From assembly GCA_900544575.1 (NCBI GenBank), contig UQVO01000005.1, positions 38,896 to 102,895 on the forward strand: a stretch of 64,000 nucleotides of DNA. Reading direction: 5' to 3'. Of the stretch, positions 16,761 to 28,956 are shown piece by piece; the stretch's first letter is position 1, and every line of letters begins with the position of its first letter. The notes under the pieces are model-generated. The model saw only the letters and a list, made by a program, of their open reading frames with translations. It did no database searches and was not told where the DNA came from. Made by a program: the position numbers and the translations under genes. This stretch comes from an uncultured Eubacteriales bacterium (GTDB taxonomy: Bacteria; Bacillota; Clostridia; Christensenellales; CAG-917).

Positions 16761-16805
16761 AAACCCACTAAACAGTGGGTTTTCTGGTGGAGCTTAGGGG
16801 ATTCG
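16761..16805 (-). repeat. Distal tRNA-Ala fragment with terminator
   Basis: On the minus strand 16805-16785 is identical to the last 21 nt of the intact tRNA-Ala at 20046-20122, followed by a terminator hairpin (AAACCCACT / AGTGGGTTT, 16761-16782). As at tRNA-Val, identity breaks off at the same T-loop position and TAAGGAGC begins at 16806. The two copies are 3.26 kb apart and enclose the ABC transporter gene. Confidence 0.85.
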
Positions 16806-17253
16806 TAAGGAGCGCGCCGCTTTGCAGCATAGTGCGACGGAACAGCGGGATTGAGGGGAGTGATGTTTGCGGTGCGGAATTTTTGCCGTCATTCCGTAAA
16901 TCTGCGAAAAAGTGTGCGTAATGTTTGTTGTCTCCGCTCAAACCGCGTCAGCCAAGGGTTGGAATTCCCTTGCCCAAACAAAAAACACGCTTGCCTGCAA
17001 GCGTGTTTTGTGGTGGAGAAAGGGGCGCCTGAAACGAACATTTATTGATTTGTTTATAGAGCGAAAGTCTGTTGTTTCTGTTCTAAAACTTCGGGATTGA
17101 AATGTTGCGTTTCAAGTGATATATTATAGTTGATGTTATGTTGTGTTAATTTGTCACACTAAACGTAACTTTGGCTTTTTGCGTTTTGTCACGCCTAATG
17201 TCACCATTTAATCTATGATATTGCAAGATGGAACGTGTCACGGAGGGGGAATA
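16806..17253. other. Non-coding accessory stretch upstream of the ABC transporter
   Basis: Starts with TAAGGAGC and contains GCGACGGAACAGCG (16834-16847), both shared with the tRNA-Val and tRNA-Pro spacers. A second hairpin (AACACGCTTG / CAAGCGTGTT, about 16983-17008) is followed by TGGTGGAG (17011), which looks like a further decayed tRNA 3' end 226 bp from the first. The 3' part is AT-rich promoter DNA with repeated TGTCAC. Confidence 0.55.
17151..17241 (+). promoter_or_regulatory. Repeated TGTCAC operator candidate upstream of the ABC transporter
   Basis: TGTCAC occurs at 17152, 17187, 17199 and 17236. The segments 17151-17170 and 17185-17204 are related 20-bp dyads beginning TTTGTCAC and ending in GT(A/C)AC, 34 bp apart. 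This looks like a response-regulator binding site; no regulator gene is in the window. Confidence 0.5.
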
Positions 17254-19656
17254 ATGATAGAACTGAGGCAAATAAGCAAGATATATGCAAGCAAGGGCGG
17301 GCAGGTGCCTGCGCTTGTCAATATAGACTTGTTGTTGTCCGCGAACGGGTTGATATTCGTGCTCGGCAAAAGCGGATGCGGCAAGACCACGCTGCTCAAC
17401 ATGATAGGCGGGCTGGACGATCCCACATCCGGCAAGATTTTGGTGGACGGCACGGAAATAGGCGCTGCGGACGGCTTGGCGGGGGATCTTTACCGAAACT
17501 ATAAAGTAGGTTTTGTTTTTCAGGAATACAATCTCATAGACGGAGACACGGTCGGGCAGAACGTCGGGCTTGCATTAGAGCTACAAAAAGCCGACGATGT
17601 AGGGGCAAGAATCGCCGAGGCATTGTCGCGCGTAGGTCTTGGCGGACACGAACACAGGAAGATAAGCGAACTGTCCGGCGGACAAAAGCAGAGAGTGGCG
17701 ATCGCGCGGGCGCTCGTCAAAAACTCGGAGATCATCCTTGCCGACGAACCGACGGGCAATCTGGACAGTTTTACCTCTGACGAGATCTATGAATTACTGC
17801 AAGAGATATCCCGCGACAAGCTGGTCGTCGTGGTCTCGCACGACGAAGAGAGCGCGATGAGGTATGCCGACAGGATCATACGGCTTAAAGACGGCAGGAT
17901 CGTCGAGGACTACGAGCGGTCGCCCCTCCCGAAAGCCGAACCTCGGGCGGACGGGAGAAAAGCAAATAATCCGGAAAAGCGCGGCAACCTCTCCTTCGTC
18001 GCCATGTTGAAACTCGCCATGCGTGATTTCAAAAGGCGTTGGGGGAGGATGTTCATCACCACCGTACTGTTGGTGTGTACGCTTTCCCTTTTCGCCGTCA
18101 CCGTGTCGCTTTTGGAAAAGGATCCGTACGAGCGTTTTCACGAATCGTACACCCACGCCGGGTTCACGCAATTCTCGTTTTCGGGCAATTACGGCAAGGA
18201 GGGCGGCTCCCTCACCGATGAGAGCGTAGCGGAGCTTATAGGGGAGAGCGGACACGCATATGTCAACACCTACGACACGCGGGGCGTTGGCTTGATCGTA
18301 AACAACTTCGACCTCACGGAAGAGGAGGAGAAGTACAGCTATTACAGCAGCGGCAACGAGGTCGTGTCCGTGATGGATCAGGTGCGCATGGAGAGCCTCG
18401 GTTATGAATTTGTCGGCGAGGGGAGGCTGCCCGCGGAGGGCGAAAACGCCGTTTGCATCACCAAATATCTTGCGGAAAGCATACTTGCTCTCGACGGCGG
18501 ATGGTGCGGCAGGAAAGGTGTCGCGTCCGTCACCGATTTCGTCGGACAGGAATTGAACTATATCGGGGATATGAAGCTGGTGATCACCGGCGTGATAGAC
18601 ACAAAACTTTATGACGGATACGACTTTTTGAAAACGGTACCCGATCGCGACAAATATGAAAGAGATTTTGCGGATCTCAAGACGCTCACGGAAAACACGG
18701 TGCACGAGTCCGTCATAGTCATCCCGAGCTTTTTCGAGAATAAATTGTGGGAAACTCCCGTCGTCCGCGTGTCAAGCAATGACTTTACGTATGAAGAGGA
18801 AGTCAGGATCGACGGCACGGTAACGCTTGATGACATTGAGATCCAGTGGTTCGGAGAGGAGTACGATGTACTTCCTGCCGGCACCATGGTAGTCAGCAGT
18901 TATTTTGTTTTGGCATATCAATACAGCGATCATTACGATCCGGATGCCGAAAGGATCTTTTTCGACGCAAGTTTCGAAAGCCGTCAAAGCGGTTCGCCTG
19001 CAAAGATCTATGACAAGCGGCTGGAGGTCGTAGGGATGCTTTACGATTCGACGCAGGCACCGATAATTTCAAGTGAAGATGTCGAGTTTTCTCAAAAAGA
19101 GTATCAGATCGTCGGAGTAACGGTCAGACTCGCCGATAAAGCGCGGGACAGAGATCTCTTCGAGCGTATGGATATGAACAGCGGCGGGAGCAATTATCGC
19201 GTCAATGACGTCGTCGTCACGGAAGTGAGGCGTGTCAACAGCTCCATAGACGCCACAAGCAAGATCATCCTCGGCTTCATCATCGGGGCGGCGGTGTTTT
19301 CCGCGCTCATGATGATCAATTTCGTTTCCATAACCATAAACGACACCAAAAAGAGGATGGGCATATTCCGTTCTTTGGGAATGAGGATGAGCAACATCTA
19401 CTGCACTTACATAACTGAGGTGCTGATGATCGCCCTTGTCGCGGCGGCGTTTGCCGTCATTGTGGCTGCTTCCGTCTCCGCGATAGTCGCCGCGGTGGTG
19501 GAGACGAGCGAGTTCGTCGATCTGACGTCCCTGATGCCAGTGAGCGCGGTCACCGTGTTCTCGACATTCGCATTGAGCATCGGCATAGCCGCCATATCGA
19601 GCGCGCTGCCCATCTTCACGAAGATAAAGAAAACTCCCGTAGACTTATTGAGATAG
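17254..19656 (+). CDS. ABC transporter ATPase fused to an FtsX-type permease (MacB-like)
   Basis: An 800-residue fusion. The N-terminal ATPase (1-225) has Walker A GKSGCGKT, signature [15 protein letters not shown] and Walker [14 protein letters not shown]. After a linker, one transmembrane helix (~270-290), a large extracellular domain of about 350 residues, and three C-terminal helices form the FtsX/MacB permease. Such proteins export peptides or act as mechanotransmitters, often in antibiotic-peptide resistance. GGAGGGGG precedes the ATG. It lies alone between two tRNA-Ala 3' ends, and GATC-rich codon choice differs somewhat from neighbours, suggesting acquisition. Confidence 0.9.
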   Translation: MIELRQISKIYASKGGQVPALVNIDLLLSANGLIFVLGKSGCGKTTLLNMIGGLDDPTSGKILVDGTEIGAADGLAGDLYRNYKVGFVFQEYNLIDGDTVGQNVGLALELQKADDVGARIAEALSRVGLGGHEHRKISELSGGQKQRVAIARALVKNSEIILADEPTGNLDSFTSDEIYELLQEISRDKLVVVVSHDEESAMRYADRIIRLKDGRIVEDYERSPLPKAEPRADGRKANNPEKRGNLSFVAMLKLAMRDFKRRWGRMFITTVLLVCTLSLFAVTVSLLEKDPYERFHESYTHAGFTQFSFSGNYGKEGGSLTDESVAELIGESGHAYVNTYDTRGVGLIVNNFDLTEEEEKYSYYSSGNEVVSVMDQVRMESLGYEFVGEGRLPAEGENAVCITKYLAESILALDGGWCGRKGVASVTDFVGQELNYIGDMKLVITGVIDTKLYDGYDFLKTVPDRDKYERDFADLKTLTENTVHESVIVIPSFFENKLWETPVVRVSSNDFTYEEEVRIDGTVTLDDIEIQWFGEEYDVLPAGTMVVSSYFVLAYQYSDHYDPDAERIFFDASFESRQSGSPAKIYDKRLEVVGMLYDSTQAPIISSEDVEFSQKEYQIVGVTVRLADKARDRDLFERMDMNSGGSNYRVNDVVVTEVRRVNSSIDATSKIILGFIIGAAVFSALMMINFVSITINDTKKRMGIFRSLGMRMSNIYCTYITEVLMIALVAAAFAVIVAASVSAIVAAVVETSEFVDLTSLMPVSAVTVFSTFALSIGIAAISSALPIFTKIKKTPVDLLR

Positions 19657-20008
19657 TAGCCCGAGATGAAATAGCTATCTTTCATGCGAAGTTCACGCAG
19701 AACTGCAAACGGCGTCAGCGTCGGGTAAGAATCCACCTCTCCGAAACGAGAAAACCGCACTATTTAGTGCGGTTTTCTTGGTGGGAGGAGGTGTGTGTTC
19801 GCCTGTGTGGATCGGGGTCCCCGCAAAGTACCACAGCAAAGCGAGGACACTTTGTGGGGCATCATGGCGAAAGCGTCACGCAGAGCGTGCCGCCGAACCA
19901 GCGCGCATTGAGGAATTGCCCGTAAAAGTCAAGCAACCTGCTGAGTGATACATAACGCACATTGTTTTGTGCGGCGCGCATGGTTCGCCCACCGTCCCTT
20001 CCACAAAC
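19657..20008. other. Non-coding accessory stretch downstream of the ABC transporter
   Basis: Contains a 16-bp exact match (19685-19700) to the tRNA-Val spacer, and a terminator hairpin (AAAACCGCAC / GTGCGGTTTT, 19751-19776) followed by TGGTGGGAGG (19779), possibly another decayed tRNA 3' end. At 19982-20004, GGTTCG and TCCAC are complementary to the outer and inner ends of the tRNA-Ala 3' arm at 20048-20070. No coding region. Confidence 0.5.
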
Positions 20009-20045
20009 AAAAACCTCAACCGAATTGTTCGATTGAGGTTTTTGT
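20009..20045 (-). terminator. tRNA-Ala terminator
   Basis: AAAAACCTCAA pairs with TTGAGGTTTTT directly behind the CCA end on the minus strand. Confidence 0.85.
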
Positions 20046-20122
20046 TGGTGGAGCTTAGGGGATTCGAACCCCTGACCCCTTGTCTGCCAGACAAGTACTC
20101 TAGCCAACTGAGCTAAAGCCCC
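20046..20122 (-). tRNA. tRNA-Ala(GGC)
   Basis: A 77-nt cloverleaf with encoded CCA. The acceptor GGGGCTT pairs with AAGCTCC (one G-T pair), and the anticodon stem CTTGT/ACAAG encloses CTGGCAG, giving GGC (Ala). Confidence 0.95.
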
Positions 20123-20309
20123 GCGGGTGGTGTAGACGGGTGCGTGCGGCGCGGGAGTGCCGTCTGCATCGTGTCCGTTTAGTTATCTTACCTTAATTTT
20201 TGCGTTTGCACAAGCAAATCTTTGCATTTGAGCGAAAAATTATTTGTTGCGGCTCAAAATAAAATTAACATTAAAATAATCCCTGCAAAAAAACATTTGG
20301 ACACGTTGT

Positions 20310-20338
20310 TTGACAAAAGTCGGCGGATGTGTTTTTAT
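20310..20338 (+). promoter_or_regulatory. Probable promoter of the GPH-family transporter gene
   Basis: TTGACA (20310-20315), 17 bp, TTTTAT (20333-20338). The -10 box is imperfect. The rest of the 291-bp gap after tRNA-Ala is AT-rich and I see no other feature in it. Confidence 0.55.
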
Positions 20339-20413
20339 AGTTATTACGGGATTGTATTTAGGTGCATAACCGTATTATTTAATCCTTAAACAAAATTTTG
20401 TAAGGCGGGTATT

Positions 20414-22390
20414 ATGGAAGATTTGAAAATCGAATCCACGGAAGGCGCGGTTGCCATCGAAGCGCCCGTAAAGCGGAGCATCTGGCATAAGCTTTTCGGC
20501 ACTTATCCGGGTGACGGCGAAATGCAGCCGAAAGAGGGCATAGCTTATTCGCTGTGCGGCTTCGGACAGAACCTGATTTGTACCATCATAGGCTCGTATC
20601 TCACGGTGTTTATGACGGACGCGATAGGGTACGGTGCGCTCGCGGTTGCGCTGCTTATGCTCTTTGCGCGAATTTACGACGCTCTGAACGACCCGATTAT
20701 GGGTTCGATTGTCGACAGAACGCGTACCCCGTGGGGCAAATGCCGTCCCTATCTCAAATGGATGGCAATCCCCGTTTCGGTGGTCACGATACTGTGCTTC
20801 CTGCCCTGGTATCCCAACAATCCCGGCGGATTTGCGGCGATGTCCATAATGTACATAATCTGGGGTATGGTTTACACCGTCTGCGACGTGCCGTACTGGG
20901 GGCTCAACTCCCGTATGTCCAACGACACGTTCCGCCGCGGCAATCTCCTGACCATAGCCCGTCTGCTGTGCACGGCGGGTGCGGGCATCGTCACCATAGT
21001 CGTGCCTCAGGTGACCAGTGCGATGACAGGCGACCTCCAGACGGAAATCAATGCGTATCAGAGCATAGTCTCGCAAATTCAGTTTGCGGTGGATAGTGAG
21101 GGCGGTGCAATAATCGTTCCCGATTTGGCTGACGTTGACGGCGACGAAAACACCACTGAAGATTTCTATCTCAACTTTGACGCTGACCGCACGGGGACGT
21201 TTAAGAATATTACCGCAAATTACGGCACGCTTGAGAATTTCATTCTTACTGAATTCGGCGAGAATTCTGCCGTGTATTCGGCTTGGCTTGCCGCCGGTGA
21301 AACATATGCCGAATATGATTCCGAATTGCTCGGCGGCAAGGCGTATACGGAGTGGACAGGCAATGACCTGCAAACCATCCTTGACGGAACGCTTGAAAAC
21401 AAGCAGACCGACCTCGGTTATATCTACTTCATCGCGGCAATTATCTGCGTTGCGGTCGGCGCACCCCTCTTCTTTGTCGGTTTCAAAGGCACGAAAGAAA
21501 GAGCGAGCGAACTCGACAACGAAAACGTTCCTTCCCTCAAACACAATTTGCAGCTTCTGTTCAAGAACAAGCCCCTGATGCTCATCGTTATTTCCGGTAT
21601 ACTCGGTGCAGCGAGAATGGTGTTCACCTACACGGGCGGTCTTTACTTCTGCAAATACGTCCTTGACAGCGTCAACTTCATCGGTATGCACGGCGAAGGA
21701 CTTTATACGCTGGTCACGATAGCCATCGTTCCCGGCGGACTCATTGCTTCGCTGCTCGTGCCTTATCTCACCAAAAAGATTGGCAAGAAACAGTCGTATA
21801 TCTGGACAAACATCGCGGGCGGGCTTGCGCTGCTGGTGGCGTTCATCGTCGGTATCAGCATCGACAGGGGAGATTACACTTCGACCGCAACACTTGTCAT
21901 CGCGCTGCTTGCAATAGTCATTTCGGGTATTCCTTCCGGTCTCACCAACATCGTGTCTTACGCGATGATAGGCGACACCATCGAATACCTCGAACTCAAA
22001 ACGGGCGAACGCGCGGAAGGCATCTGCTTCGCAATGCAGACCTTCATCAACAAAATCGGTATGGCGGTCGGCGCGTTCATCGGCGTTATGGGTTACTATC
22101 TCGCAGGCGTCACCGCGAACAACCCCGGCGCACTGGATGCGAGCGGCAAAGACGTTATGTGGATAATGCTTATGCTCGTCGCGGCACTCAGCTTCATCCT
22201 TTCCGCAATCCCGATTTTCTTCTACAAGTTCAATGAGAAGGAACAGCAGGAAGCCGTTGCGGAAATCAAACGCCGCAAAGAAGCACAGGAAGCGGAACTC
22301 GCCGCGGCAGGTGCGGACGGCGCAACGGTCGAAATGTCTGCCGAAAGCGCGGAAAGCGGCTTTGCGGACGACTCCGACAGCAAAGACTGA
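20414..22390 (+). CDS. GPH-family (MelB-like) sugar:cation symporter with a large loop insertion
   Basis: A 658-residue member of the major facilitator superfamily. Family marks are the N-terminal GFGQNLICTIIGSYLTVFMTD, ARIYDALNDPIMGSIVDRTRTPWGKCRPYL with the cation-site Asp/Asn pair, and VPYWGLNSRMS. Twelve helices can be traced. Family members are usually 450-500 residues. The excess is an acidic, polar insertion of about 125 residues (205-332) between helices 5 and 6, on the outer face by the usual topology. The C-terminal tail (615-658) is charged and alanine-rich. Substrate unknown. AAGGCGGG precedes the ATG. Confidence 0.9.
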   Translation: MEDLKIESTEGAVAIEAPVKRSIWHKLFGTYPGDGEMQPKEGIAYSLCGFGQNLICTIIGSYLTVFMTDAIGYGALAVALLMLFARIYDALNDPIMGSIVDRTRTPWGKCRPYLKWMAIPVSVVTILCFLPWYPNNPGGFAAMSIMYIIWGMVYTVCDVPYWGLNSRMSNDTFRRGNLLTIARLLCTAGAGIVTIVVPQVTSAMTGDLQTEINAYQSIVSQIQFAVDSEGGAIIVPDLADVDGDENTTEDFYLNFDADRTGTFKNITANYGTLENFILTEFGENSAVYSAWLAAGETYAEYDSELLGGKAYTEWTGNDLQTILDGTLENKQTDLGYIYFIAAIICVAVGAPLFFVGFKGTKERASELDNENVPSLKHNLQLLFKNKPLMLIVISGILGAARMVFTYTGGLYFCKYVLDSVNFIGMHGEGLYTLVTIAIVPGGLIASLLVPYLTKKIGKKQSYIWTNIAGGLALLVAFIVGISIDRGDYTSTATLVIALLAIVISGIPSGLTNIVSYAMIGDTIEYLELKTGERAEGICFAMQTFINKIGMAVGAFIGVMGYYLAGVTANNPGALDASGKDVMWIMLMLVAALSFILSAIPIFFYKFNEKEQQEAVAEIKRRKEAQEAELAAAGADGATVEMSAESAESGFADDSDSKD

Positions 22391-22407
22391 CATTCGTCAT
22401 AAGACGG

Positions 22408-22436
22408 AACCCGCCTCTTTACGGGGCGGGTTTTTT
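22408..22436 (+). terminator. Terminator after the GPH transporter
   Basis: AACCCGCC pairs with GGCGGGTT and is followed by TTTTT. Confidence 0.88.
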
Positions 22437-22580
22437 ATATGCGCCGCAATTTTCATATGAGCGGCGTATATTTAGAGCAAAAGCATCTGCGCGTGCGCGT
22501 AAACGTGCGCGTAAAACAGTTCATACTATAAACTGACATACTACTGAGCGTTATTAACAAAATAAACTTCGCACAAGCGA

Positions 22581-22609
22581 TTGCCAAAACGTGTGAATGG
22601 CGTTACAAT
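22581..22609 (+). promoter_or_regulatory. ATP synthase operon promoter
   Basis: TTGCCA (22581-22586), 17 bp, TACAAT (22604-22609), leaving a leader of about 15 nt that contains GGAG. Confidence 0.8.
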
Positions 22610-22630
22610 CGTTAGGAGTCGGAGGCGATA

Positions 22631-23524
22631 ATGTCGCAGGACGCAAAACGTATGAAAAAGAAAAAGATAATCGCCGCAGTCGTCATTGCGTGCGTTGCGG
22701 CGCTTCTTATCGTAGGGATTGTACTTACCGACCCTCTGTATACCTCATCGGAGGACATATCGGATGTGATGCAGGACGCCGTTCTGCACGAAGAGAATGC
22801 GATAAGTCTGTTCGGGCTGGAAGTGAATCCGTCATTGATTTCCGCAATAACCGTGACTCTCGTGCTTTTGATTTTTGCCGCGATAGTCAGGATTTTCTTT
22901 ATTCCGCGCTTCAAAACCGTACCCGGAAAATTTCAGCTGTTCATCGAAACGATAGTGGGGATGTTTTCGGGTCTTGCCAAGAAGAACAGCCCGCACTACA
23001 ACGATTTCCTCGGCGCGTACATTTTCGCCGCGGGCGTTTATATTTTCGTCGGCACGGTGTTCGAGCTCGTCGGAATACCCGTGCAGGCGGTGAGCGGCAA
23101 TTCCTTGTCCCTTCCCGCGCCGCTTGCGGACATCAACGCCGCGATAGCGCTCGGTTTCCTGTCCTATTTCGTGATTATGGCGGGCGGTATCGCGCACAAC
23201 GGGCTCCGCGGGTTCGGTCGTACGATAAAGGATTTCTCGCTGCCGATTTCGATGAGTTTCCGTCTTTTCGGCGCGTTGCTGTCGGGACTGCTGGTCACCG
23301 AACTCGTCTATTATTACCTTGCGCTGAGTTTCGTGCTGCCCGTGATAGTCGGAGTGCTGTTCACGCTTATGCACGCGCTCATCCAGTCCTACGTTCTGGT
23401 TATGCTCACGTCGCTGTTCTACGGCGAAGTGACCGAACCGCCCGTAGCACACGAAAAGAAACACAAACCGGCACTCAAACACAAGCCGGCAAGAAATAAC
23501 AAAACCGCTGTACAAGAGGTCTGA
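22631..23524 (+). CDS. atpB: F0F1 ATP synthase subunit a
   Basis: A 297-residue stator subunit forming the ion half-channels. The signature SMSFRLFGALLSGLLV contains the essential Arg, and the C-terminal helix has LMHALIQSYVLVMLTSLFY. A hydrophobic N-terminal segment (residues 12-32) comes first. The C-terminus ends in a Lys/His-rich tail. GGAGTCGGAGG precedes the ATG. It is the first gene of atpB-E-F-A-G-D-C; no atpI lies upstream. Confidence 0.96.
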   Translation: MSQDAKRMKKKKIIAAVVIACVAALLIVGIVLTDPLYTSSEDISDVMQDAVLHEENAISLFGLEVNPSLISAITVTLVLLIFAAIVRIFFIPRFKTVPGKFQLFIETIVGMFSGLAKKNSPHYNDFLGAYIFAAGVYIFVGTVFELVGIPVQAVSGNSLSLPAPLADINAAIALGFLSYFVIMAGGIAHNGLRGFGRTIKDFSLPISMSFRLFGALLSGLLVTELVYYYLALSFVLPVIVGVLFTLMHALIQSYVLVMLTSLFYGEVTEPPVAHEKKHKPALKHKPARNNKTAVQEV

Positions 23525-23525
23525 A

Positions 23526-23963
23526 ATGAAAAAAGCTCTTAACGTAAAAATCATTGCCGCCGTACTTATGGCAGTCATCGCGCTCGCCGCACTCGGACTC
23601 GTGCTCGGCATAGTTTTCTCCGACAATATAGCAGCTGCGGAAACGGAGCAGGCGCAAGACGCCGCAACCGACGGAACCGAGCAGCCCGCGGACGGAGGCA
23701 CGGATGTCACGACGGACACCCCCGCGCCTGCCGACAACACGCAGGGGATGATTGCCATTGCGGCAGCCATTGCCGTCGGCATCGCCGCCGCGGCAGGTGC
23801 GATAGGTATGGCAATAGCGATATCCAAGTCCAACGAGAGCATCGCCCGCCAGCCCGAAGCGAAGAACGACATACGTTCCAGCCTTATGCTCGGTCTGGTC
23901 TTCATCGAAACGGCGATAATTTACGCTTTGATAATCGCGATTCTGCTGATATTCGTGCTGTAA
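23526..23963 (+). CDS. atpE: F0F1 ATP synthase subunit c with an N-terminal signal-like helix and linker
   Basis: A 145-residue protein, about twice the usual length of c. Residues 74-145 form the normal hairpin: helix 1, the polar loop ESIARQPEAKND and helix 2 with the ion-binding Glu128 (LVFIETAIIYAL). The Gln that marks Na+-binding rings in helix 1 is replaced by Met95, so H+ coupling is more likely (inference). Residues 8-31 are an extra hydrophobic helix followed by an Asp/Thr/Pro/Ala-rich linker (35-73), like a cleavable leader or a third helix. Confidence 0.93.
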   Translation: MKKALNVKIIAAVLMAVIALAALGLVLGIVFSDNIAAAETEQAQDAATDGTEQPADGGTDVTTDTPAPADNTQGMIAIAAAIAVGIAAAAGAIGMAIAISKSNESIARQPEAKNDIRSSLMLGLVFIETAIIYALIIAILLIFVL

Positions 23964-23975
23964 AGGAGACGGGTA

Positions 23976-24470
23976 ATGCCGCTTAACATCGACTGGCAGC
24001 AGATATTGCTGCATTTGCTTAACTTTCTCATTCTCGGCGTCGGGCTGTATCTTTTGCTTTACAAGCCCGTGCGTAAGTTTATGAAAAAGAGAGAGGACGG
24101 CTATAAGGAGAGGGAGGACAAGACGGCGGAAGCTCTCGAAGAAGCGCGGCACAGTCGCGAGGAATACGAGGGCAGGCTTTCTGCCGCGGATGCCGAAATC
24201 TCCGAGATGAAAAAGCACGCGACGGAAGAGATGAACGCCGTGCGTGCCGAAAAGCTACGCGACGCGCAGAAAGAGGCGGAGGACATCGTTTCCGCGGCGC
24301 GTGCAAGCGCGGAAAAAGAAAAGAAAAAGATTATCGACGGCGTCGGCGGCGACATCCGCGACATCGTGAACGATATGGCGCAGAAAGTCGTGATGAGTTC
24401 GGGTGTGGACGACGCTTACGAAAAATTCCTGAGCGCGGCGGAAGAGGAAGAGAAGGATGGAAAAGAATAA
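23976..24470 (+). CDS. atpF: F0F1 ATP synthase subunit b
   Basis: A 164-residue peripheral-stalk subunit. One N-terminal membrane helix (QQILLHLLNFLILGVGLYLLLYKP) is followed by a long, highly charged coiled coil from residue 35 to the end. Only one b gene is present, so a homodimer is expected. Its end overlaps the alpha gene start by 14 nt, leaving no space for a separate delta gene. Confidence 0.95.
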   Translation: MPLNIDWQQILLHLLNFLILGVGLYLLLYKPVRKFMKKREDGYKEREDKTAEALEEARHSREEYEGRLSAADAEISEMKKHATEEMNAVRAEKLRDAQKEAEDIVSAARASAEKEKKKIIDGVGGDIRDIVNDMAQKVVMSSGVDDAYEKFLSAAEEEEKDGKE

Positions 24471-26183
24471 AGCCGTATTGTATTCCGCGTCCCGTCCTTC
24501 CGACGAACAGTTCGCGCGTTTCGAACGCTTTCTCGAAAAGAAGTATAAGCGCAGGCTGGAACTCGAATGGGTGGAAAGCGATATGTTCCCCGGCGGGTTC
24601 AGGCTGGAAGCGGAAGACGACGTCTACGATTGGAGCGTAGGCGGCAGATTTACGCAGTTAAAACGCAAACTTCAAGGGCTGTCGGGTTCTGCCGACAACA
24701 TCATTCCGCTCATTCGTCAGGCTCTCGAAGACTGGACTCCCGAAGCGCTCGCCGAAGAAACGGGCAGGGTGCTTTCGGTAGGCGACGGCATAGTCGCGGC
24801 GGACGGGCTTGCGCACGCGTCGTACGGCGAAATAGTCGTCTTCGACTGCGGAGTCAAGGGTATGATACAGGACCTCCGCCCAGAAACGTGCGGAATTATC
24901 GTTTTCGGCGACTGCCGCGATATATCGGCGGGCGACATCATACACCGCACGGGCAAGACGGCGGGCGTCCCCGTCGGCGAGGAGTTCCTCGGCAGGGTCG
25001 TGGACGCGCTCGGTAATCCCGTGGACGGGCAGGGTGAAATCAATCCCGACGGTTACCGTCCCATTGAATGCCCCGCGCCCGGTATCGTGGACCGTCAGCC
25101 CGTCAACAAGCCTATGGAAACGGGTCTGCTGGTCGTGGACGCGCTTTTCCCGATAGGCAGAGGTCAGCGCGAACTCATCATCGGCGACAGGCAGACGGGC
25201 AAGACGGCGATTGCGCTTGACACCATACTCAACCAAAAGGGCAAGAACGTCGTCTGCATTTATGTCGCGATAGGACAGAAGGCCGGCTCCGTGGTGCAGC
25301 TTGCCGAAACGCTGCGCAAGCACGACGCGATGAGTTACACCGTCATAATGGCGGCGGGCGCGGGAGAGTCTGCGCCTATGCAGTATATCGCGCCGTACGC
25401 AGGGTGCGCGCTGGCGGAATACTTTATGTATGCGGGCAGGGACGTGCTGATAGTTTACGACGATTTGTCCAAGCACGCCGTTGCGTACCGCACTCTCAGC
25501 CTGTTGCTCGAACGCGCCCCCGGACGCGAAGCGTATCCCGGCGACGTGTTCTATCTTCATTCCAGGCTTTTGGAGCGTGCGGCTCATCTTTCGGACGAAC
25601 TGGGCGGAGGCAGCATAACCGCTTTGCCCATTGTCGAAACCCAGGCGGGCGACGTTTCGGCATACATTCCCACGAACGTAATTTCCATAACGGACGGGCA
25701 GATTTTCTTGGAGAGCGAGCTGTTCTTCGAGGGACAGCGTCCCGCCGTCAACGTCGGTCTTTCCGTCTCGCGAGTGGGCGGCAACGCGCAGACGCAAGCG
25801 GTCAAAAAGGCGGTCGGCTCTTTGAGGCTGGACCTTGCGCAGTATCGTGAAATGGAAGTGTTTATGCAGTTCGCGAGCGACCTGGACGCACTCACGCGCA
25901 ACCAGCTTATGTACGGACAGGGGCTTATGCGCCTGCTGCGCCAGCCGCAGGGCAAACCGTATTCCCAGGCGGAAGAAGTTCTGCTTCTCGTCTGCGCGCT
26001 CGGACGTGTGCTGCAAGGCGTCGCACCCGACAAAATTGCCGACGCCGCGCACGGACTTCTGACTTATTTTGCCGAGCGTCATCCCGAATTTGCCGACGAG
26101 ATAGAGCGCACCGATGCGCTTTCCGCCGAACTCAAAGAGAAAATTCTCGCCGCGGCGGCGAAATACCGTACGGAGCTTGACGT

Positions 26184-26187
<4 letters not shown>
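24457..26187 (+). CDS. atpA: F0F1 ATP synthase subunit alpha with a fused delta C-terminal domain
   Basis: A 576-residue protein. From about residue 81 it is a complete alpha subunit: GRVLSVGDGI, Walker A GDRQTGKT at ~243, IPTNVISITDGQIF and VGLSVSRVGGNAQ with the arginine finger. Residues 7-73 instead match the C-terminal domain of subunit delta/OSCP: SDEQFARFERFLEKK, then GG..RLEAEDDVYDWSVGGR..QLKRKL, in the same order as the [20 protein letters not shown] region of E. coli delta. No other delta gene is present. Each F1 would therefore carry three delta-CTD copies and no delta N-domain. Confidence 0.95.
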
Positions 26188-28896
<2,709 letters not shown>

Positions 28897-28907
28897 GCGG
28901 TTTTTGC

Positions 28908-28936
28908 AGCGCCTGCGACGGGCGCTCTTTTTTTGT
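28908..28936 (+). terminator. Terminator of the ATP synthase operon
   Basis: AGCGCC pairs with GGCGCT and is followed by a C and seven T. Confidence 0.8.
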
Positions 28937-28956
28937 CCTTTTTGCCCGAAAAGCGC

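Noticed and set aside
17011..17031. A fifth 21-nt tRNA 3' fragment (TGGTGGAGAAAGGGG...)
   Set aside because: It follows a terminator hairpin and has CCA-like TGG, but the T-loop bases (CAGGC) do not fit a tRNA and no partner tRNA is in the window. Kept only as possible debris.
19779..19801. A sixth tRNA 3' fragment (TGGTGGGAGGAGG...)
   Set aside because: The spacing to the T-loop-like TTCG is 2 nt too long for the conserved 21-nt break and no matching tRNA is visible.
20375..22393. 672-codon open frame antisense to the GPH transporter
   Set aside because: No domain, no start signals, complete overlap with a clear transporter gene.
23526..23963. Na+-coupled ATP synthase
   Set aside because: The helix-1 Gln of Na+-binding c rings is Met95 and the Ser-Thr after the Glu is Thr-Ala, so H+ is more likely.
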